From positions 1-64,000 of the forward strand of contig JAQUWD010000006.1 in the NCBI GenBank assembly GCA_028693055.1: a stretch of DNA of 64,000 nucleotides. The letters are read 5' to 3'. Below the pieces are notes generated by a model that was not told the origin of the DNA, searched no databases, and saw only the letters and a program-made list of their open reading frames with translations. Source of the stretch: Eubacteriales bacterium (GTDB taxonomy: Bacteria > Bacillota > Clostridia > Christensenellales > Aristaeellaceae). Shown here one piece after another: positions 25,683-33,102 of the stretch. Each line of letters begins with the position of its first letter. The stretch's first letter is position 1. Made by a program: the position numbers and the translations under genes.

Positions 25683-26993
25683 ATGGATCAACAGCTATTT
25701 TTTCGCTGTCTGCTGGAATGGTTGATGCTGGTTCCCGGCGTGATCCTATGCTACATACCGGCATACCATTGCGTAAAGGATCGATCGTGGCGTTTTTTTA
25801 CAATTATCGGCTCAGTAACGCTCTTATTCTGCCTGTCAGGCGCGGCGATTTGCACATGGCTGTCTCTGCCAACCAATGTGCTTATGCTTCCCTGTGTGGT
25901 AATCGCCTACCTTTTTTATCTGTACACGGTAAAGCTGGACAAGCTAAAGGCACTGTTCGTGGTGTGCATGGTGGGCGCGTATATGGCGCTGGCCATTTTG
26001 TTTACCAATTGTATTTGCGCGCCATGGGAAATAAACGACGATCTATATTATACCGTGCCCTCCGGCTTGGTTTGCCTTGGAATTGGATTTCTGATCACCC
26101 TGCCGGTTTCCGTATTGATGAAGCGAAGAATCAGCTGGTTATTGGAGGAATTTGAGGATCAACGCGTATGGAAATTTATCTGGCTGGTTCCTACCTTGTT
26201 TAGCTGCATAACCATCTACATGAATCCGACAAACTTTTCCACCCTTCTGGTCGGGCGCATGCAGCAGATTACCTTTGTATTGGGCTTGTTTTTTTGCGGG
26301 CTACGCCTGCTGCTGGACTGGACGTTTGTCATCCTTGCCCAAGGGATATTCACCCAGTCGCAGCTGCTGAACGAGAACCGTTTGCTTCGTGCGCAAACCA
26401 CCTATTACAAGGAATTACGGGTCTCCATGGAAAAAACGAAGGTACAGCGCCACGATTTTCGGCAGCATCTCCGCGTGATCAGCCAGCTATGCGCCAATGG
26501 GAACCTTGCAGGGCTAAAGGAATACCTAAACGGATGTACGGAGTGGCTGGAGGAGGAGCGGGTTACGCTATGCGCCAACGCCGCCGTCGACGCGCTGGCG
26601 GGGCGATACACCGCTATCGCTAAACAGCAGGGCGCATCTATCGCATGGAAAATGATGCTTCAAAAGGATCTGCCCATGCCGGAGACGGATCTCTGTATTT
26701 TGTTGGGAAATCTGGTGGAAAACGCCATCTATGGAGCGCTGACCGCCCCTCCGGAGCAGCGACAAATTGTTGCAGAATGTAAAATGTTAAGCGACGCCAT
26801 GCTAGGGCTGTCTGTCGAGAATCATTATGACGGCGTGAGCGTTTCCAAAGACGGCATATTCCAATCCACCCATGAAGGCGGCTCGGGCATTGGGCTAAGC
26901 TCCGTTTCAGCCATTGTGCGGCGTTATCACGGAAATATACAAATCCAAACGGAGCATAACGTTTTTTTGGTAAATGTGCTGCTATATTTGTGA
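25683..26993 (+). CDS. GHKL-type sensor histidine kinase (AgrC-like)
   Basis: The 436-residue protein starts with about six hydrophobic segments (residues 10-230), typical of peptide-sensing AgrC/ComD-type kinases. After a short coiled region comes the phosphoacceptor H257 in QRHDFRQHL, then the ATPase with an N box (LLGNLVENAIYGA) and a G box (GGSGIGLSS); the ATP lid is short, as in the GHKL group. It partners with the upstream LytTR regulator. The signal is unknown. Confidence 0.9.
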   Translation: MDQQLFFRCLLEWLMLVPGVILCYIPAYHCVKDRSWRFFTIIGSVTLLFCLSGAAICTWLSLPTNVLMLPCVVIAYLFYLYTVKLDKLKALFVVCMVGAYMALAILFTNCICAPWEINDDLYYTVPSGLVCLGIGFLITLPVSVLMKRRISWLLEEFEDQRVWKFIWLVPTLFSCITIYMNPTNFSTLLVGRMQQITFVLGLFFCGLRLLLDWTFVILAQGIFTQSQLLNENRLLRAQTTYYKELRVSMEKTKVQRHDFRQHLRVISQLCANGNLAGLKEYLNGCTEWLEEERVTLCANAAVDALAGRYTAIAKQQGASIAWKMMLQKDLPMPETDLCILLGNLVENAIYGALTAPPEQRQIVAECKMLSDAMLGLSVENHYDGVSVSKDGIFQSTHEGGSGIGLSSVSAIVRRYHGNIQIQTEHNVFLVNVLLYL

Positions 26994-27036
26994 TGGATGA
27001 CAGGTGAATCCCGTCCGCGAATCCATTCGCGCCTCA

Positions 27037-27065
27037 TTGACTTCTCTGTTTTGCTGTGATACGAT
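27037..27065 (+). promoter_or_regulatory. Promoter of the sugar transferase/transketolase operon
   Basis: TTGACT (27037-27042), 17-base spacer, TACGAT (27060-27065), about 50 bases before the sugar transferase start. It separates this operon from the upstream kinase gene, which ends at 26993. Confidence 0.6.
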
Positions 27066-27117
27066 AAACCGTGCGCGTATTGGGGAGCGCTTCACTTTGC
27101 ACAAAGGGGATGAACGG

Positions 27118-27849
27118 ATGGAGACTTCGCATCTCAACGAAGAAATAGCGAAATCTTTGCCTCGCTGGGACGGCCCTCTCAAGCATCCTTTTTACAGCAA
27201 AGTCGTAAAACGCATATTGGATTTTACGGCTGCCGGTGTGCTGCTGGTGCCTTGCGGGTTAATTATGCTACCGATTGCCATACTGGTCAAAGCGACCACT
27301 CAGGGGCCGGTTTTTTATACGGCGCTTCGCGGCGGCTACCATAATAAAGCCTTTAACATCCTTAAGTTTCGCACGATGTACGTTGGTTCGGATCAATACA
27401 GCAGCACCACGGCGCTGAACGACCCCCGGGTTACCAAGATCGGACGGATTCTGCGGCGCACCAAGCTGGACGAGCTTCCTCAGCTATTTAACATTCTAAA
27501 GGGGGAAATGTCCTTCATCGGCCCCAGACCCGAGCTACTATGCTACACCACCCAATACGCCAAGGAGCAGGAATGCATTCTTTGGGTACGTCCGGGCATC
27601 AGCGATCCCAGCTCCATCAAGCTGATTAGCTTGGATGAAGCCGTGGGGCACGACGACCCCGAGGGTACCTACGAGCGGGTGATCCTGCAAGAAAAGAACC
27701 GTATGCGTGTAGACTATGCCATGCAGCAGGGGCTGCTATCCGACGCAAAGATTTTTATCACCACGCTATGCTGCGTGGCAAAAAAAATCCTCGCTGGGAA
27801 CCCAGAAACGCTTACCAACGAAACCGCGCAACAAGGAGTATGCAAATGA
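27118..27849 (+). CDS. Undecaprenyl-phosphate sugar-1-phosphate transferase
   Basis: These enzymes start surface glycan synthesis by moving a sugar-1-phosphate from a nucleotide sugar to undecaprenyl phosphate. The start at 27118 (METSHLNEEIAK) follows AAAGGGG; 38 codons open upstream lack a site. The 243-residue protein is the catalytic-core form: one membrane helix (about 36-58) then GPVFYTALRGGYHNKAF, LKFRTMYVGSD, RIGRILRRTKLDELPQLFNIL and MSFIGPRPE, the family signatures. No other capsule genes adjoin it. It overlaps the transketolase N-subunit by four bases (ATGA), tying the two functions together. Confidence 0.9.
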   Translation: METSHLNEEIAKSLPRWDGPLKHPFYSKVVKRILDFTAAGVLLVPCGLIMLPIAILVKATTQGPVFYTALRGGYHNKAFNILKFRTMYVGSDQYSSTTALNDPRVTKIGRILRRTKLDELPQLFNILKGEMSFIGPRPELLCYTTQYAKEQECILWVRPGISDPSSIKLISLDEAVGHDDPEGTYERVILQEKNRMRVDYAMQQGLLSDAKIFITTLCCVAKKILAGNPETLTNETAQQGVCK

Positions 27850-28673
27850 GCAATCAGAAAAGCTTGGAGCTTGCCTACAAAATTCGCCTGCATGGATTGG
27901 AAATGACCAATCGCGGCGGCACCTCCCACATTGGCAGTATTTTTTCCATGGCCGATTTTTTAGCCGTGCTTTACGCAGATGTGGTTAACGTAAATCCTAA
28001 GGAGCCCAAAATGCCGTCCCGGGACCGCGTCCTTTTAAGCAAGGGCCATGCGGGCGCGGGCGTTTATGCCGCCTTGGCGGAGAGCGGCTTTTTCCCGGTA
28101 AAAGAGCTGGAAACGCACTGCCAGAACGGCAGCCGCCTCAGCGGGCATGTCAGCCACAAGGGGGTTCCCGGGGTAGAGGCTTCTACCGGCTCGCTGGGGC
28201 AGGGCATGCCCATGGCGATGGGCATGGCCATGGCAGCGAAGCTAAACCACGAAAAGCACCGCGTGTATTGCATCATCGGCGACGGGGAATGCGACGAGGG
28301 CGCGATTTGGGAATCGGCGCTGATTGCCCATCAGTTTAAGCTGGATAATTTTATCGTCACCATCGACTTTAACAAAATCCAATCGCTCGCGCCGGTGGAG
28401 GATACCATCGCGCTGGAGCCGATGGATGATAAATGGCGCAGCTTTGGCTGGCATGTGATTCGCGTGGACGGTCACGATCACACCGCATTACACGAAGCCT
28501 ATGAAGAAGCGAAGGCCGCCATGGGTCAAGGCAAGCCCATTGTGGTGATTGCCGACACCATCAAGGGCAAGGGCGTAAGCTTTATGGAAAACGACGTTCT
28601 GTGGCACTACCGTACCGCGCGGGGCGAGGAGTACGACGCGGCACTGAAGGAATTGGAGGCTCACAAGCCATGA
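27846..28673 (+). CDS. Transketolase, N-terminal subunit
   Basis: This is the thiamine-diphosphate-binding half of a split transketolase, which moves two-carbon ketol units between sugar phosphates. The start at 27846 follows AAGGAG inside the previous gene's end. The 275-residue protein has H28 (GGTSHIG), H68 (SKGHAG) and the ThDP motif GDG (145-147) to N176 (GDGECDEG...DFNK). It continues into the C-terminal subunit with an ATGA overlap. Split transketolases are common in Clostridia; placement after a sugar transferase suggests a special sugar precursor and not central metabolism. Confidence 0.92.
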   Translation: MSNQKSLELAYKIRLHGLEMTNRGGTSHIGSIFSMADFLAVLYADVVNVNPKEPKMPSRDRVLLSKGHAGAGVYAALAESGFFPVKELETHCQNGSRLSGHVSHKGVPGVEASTGSLGQGMPMAMGMAMAAKLNHEKHRVYCIIGDGECDEGAIWESALIAHQFKLDNFIVTIDFNKIQSLAPVEDTIALEPMDDKWRSFGWHVIRVDGHDHTALHEAYEEAKAAMGQGKPIVVIADTIKGKGVSFMENDVLWHYRTARGEEYDAALKELEAHKP

Positions 28674-29605
28674 GAGACACCTTTGTACGTTGCTTGGAGG
28701 CCTATGCCAAGGAGCATCAGGAGCTGGTGCTGGTTACGGGCGATTTAGGCTTTGGAGTATTGCGCAACTATATTGCCCAATTTCCGGAGCGTTTTATCAA
28801 CGCGGGTATCTCGGAGCAGGCCATGATGAGCATGGCCGCGGGGCTGGCGTTGGAGGGGAAAACCGTAGTGGTTTATTCCATCGGCAATTTTCCCACCTTG
28901 CGCTGCTTGGAGCAAATCCGCAACTGCTGCGCCTATCATAACGCCAATGTAAAAATCGTCTGTGTGGGCGCGGGCTTTGTCTATGGAACGCTGGGCATGA
29001 CCCATCACGCCACGGAGGATATGAGCGCTTTGCGTATGCTGCCCGGAGTGCGGGTTTATGCGCCTGCGGACGCGCTGGAAACCGAAGCGGTGATGCCGTT
29101 GTTCTTAAGCGAGCCCGGGGTCGCCTATTTACGGATTGGTCGAGGGGGCGAGCCTCATTGCCACGAGGCGGGAGAAATCCGCGGCTATCAAACGGGCAAG
29201 GCGCTGGAGCAGTTTAGCGGCACGGACGCCTATCTCCTGACAGCCGGAGGTATATTACCCAGCGCCATTGAAGCAGCCAAGCTGCTAAAGGCGGAAGGCA
29301 AGTGCGTGGGCGTTGCCAGCTTTCCAACCATCAAGCCGCTAGACGAGGAATACTTAGCCTCTATCTGCAAAAAGGTTTCTACCCTGTTTACCGTGGAGGA
29401 GCACACCATTATCGGCGGCTTTGGCGGAGCGGTCTGCGAGTGCGTATCCGGGTTTAAGGAGAACCGTGCACGGGTGGTGCGGCTGGGGCTGAACGATACC
29501 TACTGCGCCATCGTAGGCAATCAAGCCTATCTGGAAAAGCAGTTTGGGCTGGATGGGCCGGGGATTGCCGACAAGGTACGTAGGGTGCTAAGCGGCGTCG
29601 AATAA
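28670..29605 (+). CDS. Transketolase, C-terminal subunit
   Basis: The pyrimidine-binding and C-terminal half of the split transketolase, 311 residues from the ATG at 28670. The catalytic Glu is E49 in GISEQAMMSMAAGLAL; the TPP PYR domain continues with VYSIGNFPTLRCLEQIRN and GMTHHATEDMSALR, and the transketolase C domain follows (AYLLTAGGILPSAIEAAKLL, TVEEHTIIGGFGG). With the preceding subunit it makes a complete enzyme. The operon ends here with a clear terminator. Confidence 0.92.
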   Translation: MRDTFVRCLEAYAKEHQELVLVTGDLGFGVLRNYIAQFPERFINAGISEQAMMSMAAGLALEGKTVVVYSIGNFPTLRCLEQIRNCCAYHNANVKIVCVGAGFVYGTLGMTHHATEDMSALRMLPGVRVYAPADALETEAVMPLFLSEPGVAYLRIGRGGEPHCHEAGEIRGYQTGKALEQFSGTDAYLLTAGGILPSAIEAAKLLKAEGKCVGVASFPTIKPLDEEYLASICKKVSTLFTVEEHTIIGGFGGAVCECVSGFKENRARVVRLGLNDTYCAIVGNQAYLEKQFGLDGPGIADKVRRVLSGVE

Positions 29606-29631
29606 TGGCGCTCATGGGATAAATGATTATC

Positions 29632-29679
29632 AAGAGCCAGTTCTCTCAACCGATCGCTTGAGACTGGCTCTCTTTTTTA
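29632..29679 (+). terminator. Terminator of the transketolase operon
   Basis: AGAGCCAG (29633-29640) pairs with CTGGCTCT (29664-29671); the inner CTCAA/TTGAG arms extend the stem. Six T follow directly. A classical intrinsic terminator. Confidence 0.88.
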
Positions 29680-29704
29680 TCGCCGCGAGCCATGGGAAAC
29701 CTCG

Positions 29705-29733
29705 TTGCTTCCTCCCATTCAATATGCTATAAT
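29705..29733 (+). promoter_or_regulatory. Promoter of the YhcH-type gene and following glycosyltransferase
   Basis: TTGCTT (29705-29710), 17-base spacer and exact TATAAT (29728-29733), about 65 bases before the YhcH-type gene. Confidence 0.65.
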
Positions 29734-29799
29734 ACAAACGAAGCCTCCAAGCAGGCAAACCACCCAAAAGCGAATCACGATTACAAAGGAGGGAGCTTT

Positions 29800-30249
29800 A
29801 TGATTCTGGATCGTTGGGACAAAGCTCTTTGCTATCTGGGAATCAGCCCGGAGCTGGATATGGCCCTCCGTATGCTCCATGACTTAACGCCTCAGCAATT
29901 AGAGGTCGGGAAAAAAATACAACTAGACAGCGATAAAGTGTTTTATTCCACAAACGAAATTACGCTGTCTCCCCGCGCCCCTCGGTTTGAATTTCATCAG
30001 AAATACATAGACATTCATGTGCCTATCACCGGCACGGAAACCATCGCCCTATGCGCGGCTGATAGCCAGCCCAAGGATACTCCCTTTGATACGGAAAAGG
30101 ACATGGGCCTTTTTGAAGGCCAACCCCTCTATACCGTAACCGTACCAGCCGGATGGTTCTGTCTGTGCATGCCCGGCGACGCGCACGTGCCCTGCATGGG
30201 GGAAGAGGGGCACGCCATTGTAAAGATGATCGTGAAGGTGCGGGCATAG
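29800..30249 (+). CDS. YhcH/YjgK/YiaL (DUF386) family protein
   Basis: A 149-residue cupin-like protein of the family containing EbgC, TabA and YhcH, which act around sugar or sialic acid metabolism. The start at 29800 follows AAAGGAGGG. Family marks are the EFHQKYIDIHVPITGTETI block with its metal-binding His residues, LYTVTVPAGWFCLCMPGDAHVPC and a final VKMIVKV strand. It lies ahead of a glycosyltransferase and DUF6020 protein under one promoter. Exact substrate unknown. Confidence 0.85.
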   Translation: MILDRWDKALCYLGISPELDMALRMLHDLTPQQLEVGKKIQLDSDKVFYSTNEITLSPRAPRFEFHQKYIDIHVPITGTETIALCAADSQPKDTPFDTEKDMGLFEGQPLYTVTVPAGWFCLCMPGDAHVPCMGEEGHAIVKMIVKVRA

Positions 30250-30286
30250 CTGCCAGCGTCTAAGCGCAATGAACGGAGGAATTTTT

Positions 30287-31228
30287 TTGAAAATTGCTAT
30301 CTTGATTCCCTGCTACAATGAAAGTAAAACCATCGCTAAGGTGGTTCAGGATTACCATGCCGCTTTACCGGAGGCGGACATCTACGTCTACGATAACAAT
30401 TCCAAGGATCACACCGACGAGATCGCCCGGGAAGCCGGAGCCATCGTTTGCTATGAATACCGGCAGGGAAAGGGCAACGTGATCCGCACCATGTTCCGGG
30501 AAATCGAAGCGGACTGTTACTTGATGATTGACGGCGACGACACCTATCCTGCCGAAAATGCGCGGGAAATGGTGGATTTAGTGCTTGATAAGCACGTAGA
30601 CATGGTTGTGGGCGATCGCTTGTCTGCCACCTATTTTACGGAAAACAAGCGTCCCTTTCACAATTTGGGCAATCGGACGGTAAAAGGGCTGGTTAATACC
30701 ATTTTCAAAGGGAATATCAGCGATATCATGACGGGCTATCGGGCGTTCAGCTATCAGTTCGTCAAATCCTTCCCCGTGATTTCCAAGGGCTTTGAAATTG
30801 AGACGGAAATGACCATTCATGCCTTGGATAAAAACCTGAGCCTTCAAAGCGTACAGGTAGAATATCGGGATCGTCCCGCAGATAGCCCCAGCAAGCTTAA
30901 CACCTATTCCGACGGCTTTAAGGTGCTGCGCACCATCGTTAGGCTATATAAGGAATACCGTCCCCTGTCCTTCTTTGGCATCTTGGCGCTGTTGCTGGCG
31001 TTTGTAGGCTGTATCCTATTCATACCCGTATTTTCCGAGTACATTCGCACCGGCTTGGTTCCTCGCTTTCCCACGTTAATCGTCAGCGGCGTTGCGGTGA
31101 CGATGGGAGTGCTTTTGTGGATTTGCGGATTGATCTTAGATACAGTCGCCAAAAAGCATCGCCAGCTTTTCGAAATCAATCTTAATTTGCTAAACCTTAT
31201 GCACAACCGTCAGGATACTACCAAATGA
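30287..31228 (+). CDS. Family 2 glycosyltransferase with C-terminal membrane segments
   Basis: The start is taken as TTG at 30287 (MKIAILIPCYNESKTI), eight bases from ACGGAGG; the ATG at 30269 precedes that site. The 313-residue GT-A enzyme has IPCYNE, YDNNSKDHT, a DGDD metal motif and DRLSATYFTENKRPFHNLGNR, as in polyprenyl-phosphate sugar synthases (DPM/GtrB-like). Two hydrophobic segments (about residues 225-248 and 260-285) follow. It overlaps the next gene (ATGA). It probably loads a sugar onto a lipid carrier for the adjacent DUF6020 membrane protein. Confidence 0.88.
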   Translation: MKIAILIPCYNESKTIAKVVQDYHAALPEADIYVYDNNSKDHTDEIAREAGAIVCYEYRQGKGNVIRTMFREIEADCYLMIDGDDTYPAENAREMVDLVLDKHVDMVVGDRLSATYFTENKRPFHNLGNRTVKGLVNTIFKGNISDIMTGYRAFSYQFVKSFPVISKGFEIETEMTIHALDKNLSLQSVQVEYRDRPADSPSKLNTYSDGFKVLRTIVRLYKEYRPLSFFGILALLLAFVGCILFIPVFSEYIRTGLVPRFPTLIVSGVAVTMGVLLWICGLILDTVAKKHRQLFEINLNLLNLMHNRQDTTK

Positions 31229-33102
31229 AGCGGATCAACGAAGCCGTCAGAAAGCCGTTCATCGTCGTCCTATGCCTGCTGCTGGGAAGCCTCAGCGCCA
31301 TGAGCTTTGTCATCGACGGGGAGGGCTATATGGGCATGAGCGACCCGCCCGCCAGCTCCTCCAGCTATTTATGGTGCGCGCTGGCGGTTTGCTTCGCGCT
31401 TTTGTACTGGTATCTGTACGAAAAGAAAAAGCAGCGTCCCAGCCCTGTCATGGCGGCTTTGGGGCTGCTTTTTGGTGTGGTAAACGTACTGGGAGGTATG
31501 CTCTTCGCCTATGACAGCTGGGCTATGCTGTCTGATGGAAAAACCGCCGTGCTGACGCTATTGCGCTGCGTCGGGCAGGCGTTGCCCATGACGGCGTTTT
31601 TTACATGGCTGCACGACAGCCTTTCCCGTGGCATTCTGAGCAGACGAGCCGCACTGGACGACATGCGCTTGAGCCGCTTCCCCCGCCTGCTAGGCTGGTA
31701 CAGAAAGCATCGAACCCTAGGCTGCATGGCGCTGCTGCTGCTCTGCTGGTCGCCTTACCTGATTTCTTACTATCCCGGCACCGTATGCTGGGATTTGGGC
31801 GAGATGGCAGCCCAATTTTTTGGCATGCGGGAAATGGACACATGGCATCCCGTCTTTTTAACATGGATTTTCGGCGGCTTGATTTGGCTGGGGCGACTTG
31901 TGGGCAGCGACAACCTTGGAGCGGCGCTGTTTACGCTGCTTCAAGCCCTGATGCTGAGCTATGCGCTGTCGCGGTCGCTGGCCTTTTTACGCATGCTGGG
32001 ATTAAATCGTGCAGTTCGACTTTGCACCCTTTGCTTTTTTGCGCTCACGCCTTTCTTTGGCGGATATGCGCAATTCATCAGCAAGGACACCCTCTATGTT
32101 TCTACGCTGCTTCTGTTTAGCCTGAACGCCGCGCAAACCCTGCTGGATCATGCGGGAGAACTGCGAGAGCAGCGTAGAAAGCGCCTGTTCGCCCTCTTCC
32201 TCTGGGGACTGCTCACCTCGCTATTGCGCAGCAACGGCTTATACGTCATTTTGCCTACCTCCGTTTTGTTGGTAGCCTTCGGTGCACGGGGAAAGGAACG
32301 TCTGTCCTTAGCCGCTGCCTTAGCCGCCTGCGTATGCGGCGCGCTGCTTTTTTCAGGCGTATTGGTTCCAGCGCTAGGCATCAAGGACGAGACCGCCTCC
32401 GGGCTGTATTCCGTTTGCTTTCAACAAAGCGCGCGGGTGCTGCGGGATCATCCCGAAGCTGTCACGCAAGCGGAGTATGAGGAAATAAATCGAGTGCTGG
32501 ACGGGGAAAATCTGGCGCAGCTCTATGAGCCTTGGATCTCCGACCCGGTCAAATACACCTTCAAGTTTTACGGTCAGGGGGCCGAAGCCGAAAAGGCAGC
32601 CCTGCAGCGTTACCTGACCACTTGGCGTTCTATGCTTACAAAGTACCCCCTTACCTACGCCGAATCATTTTTCGCTGGTAACATAAGCTATTATGCCTTC
32701 ACACCTAAGCTGGAAGGGCAAACCTATAACAATCAAGCGGGAAACCGACTGGTGTTTGAAACCTACGACGTAGGCCAAGCGCCCGAATACCTCCATACCA
32801 CGCAGCTTTCCGCACTGGACGGGCTGCGCTCGCTGCTGGCGGTTTTTGCACGGGGCTGGCGGCATATTCCGCTTCTAAGCCTGCTGTATGGCTGCGCCAC
32901 CTATACTTGGCTGCTGGTGGGAGCCGGACTAAGTGCGGCAAAGCAAAAAAAATGGCGCAGGTTGGCGGCGTTTTTCCCTGCGCTATTAAGTCTCGGCGTT
33001 TGTATGCTCAGCCCGGTGAACGACTATTTCCGTTATTTCCTCCCCATCGTAGCCATGACCCCCTCCTTGCTGGGGCTTTGCGATCAAGGAGCGAAGGATT
33101 AG
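31225..33102 (+). CDS. DUF6020-type multi-spanning membrane protein, possible GT-C glycosyltransferase
   Basis: A 625-residue protein with about 12 hydrophobic segments. The segment SYYPGTVCWDLGEMAAQ, then DTWHPVFLTWIFGG, followed by helices and QFISKDTLYVSTLL are features I associate with DUF6020 proteins, which look like GT-C glycosyltransferases with acidic residues in the first outside loop. An extracellular stretch lies at about residues 395-520. It directly follows the GT2 gene (ATGA), a pairing seen for enzymes that use lipid-linked sugars outside the cell. Its 3' end overlaps the convergent AraC gene by four bases. The enzyme role is inference. Confidence 0.75.
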   Translation: MKRINEAVRKPFIVVLCLLLGSLSAMSFVIDGEGYMGMSDPPASSSSYLWCALAVCFALLYWYLYEKKKQRPSPVMAALGLLFGVVNVLGGMLFAYDSWAMLSDGKTAVLTLLRCVGQALPMTAFFTWLHDSLSRGILSRRAALDDMRLSRFPRLLGWYRKHRTLGCMALLLLCWSPYLISYYPGTVCWDLGEMAAQFFGMREMDTWHPVFLTWIFGGLIWLGRLVGSDNLGAALFTLLQALMLSYALSRSLAFLRMLGLNRAVRLCTLCFFALTPFFGGYAQFISKDTLYVSTLLLFSLNAAQTLLDHAGELREQRRKRLFALFLWGLLTSLLRSNGLYVILPTSVLLVAFGARGKERLSLAAALAACVCGALLFSGVLVPALGIKDETASGLYSVCFQQSARVLRDHPEAVTQAEYEEINRVLDGENLAQLYEPWISDPVKYTFKFYGQGAEAEKAALQRYLTTWRSMLTKYPLTYAESFFAGNISYYAFTPKLEGQTYNNQAGNRLVFETYDVGQAPEYLHTTQLSALDGLRSLLAVFARGWRHIPLLSLLYGCATYTWLLVGAGLSAAKQKKWRRLAAFFPALLSLGVCMLSPVNDYFRYFLPIVAMTPSLLGLCDQGAKD

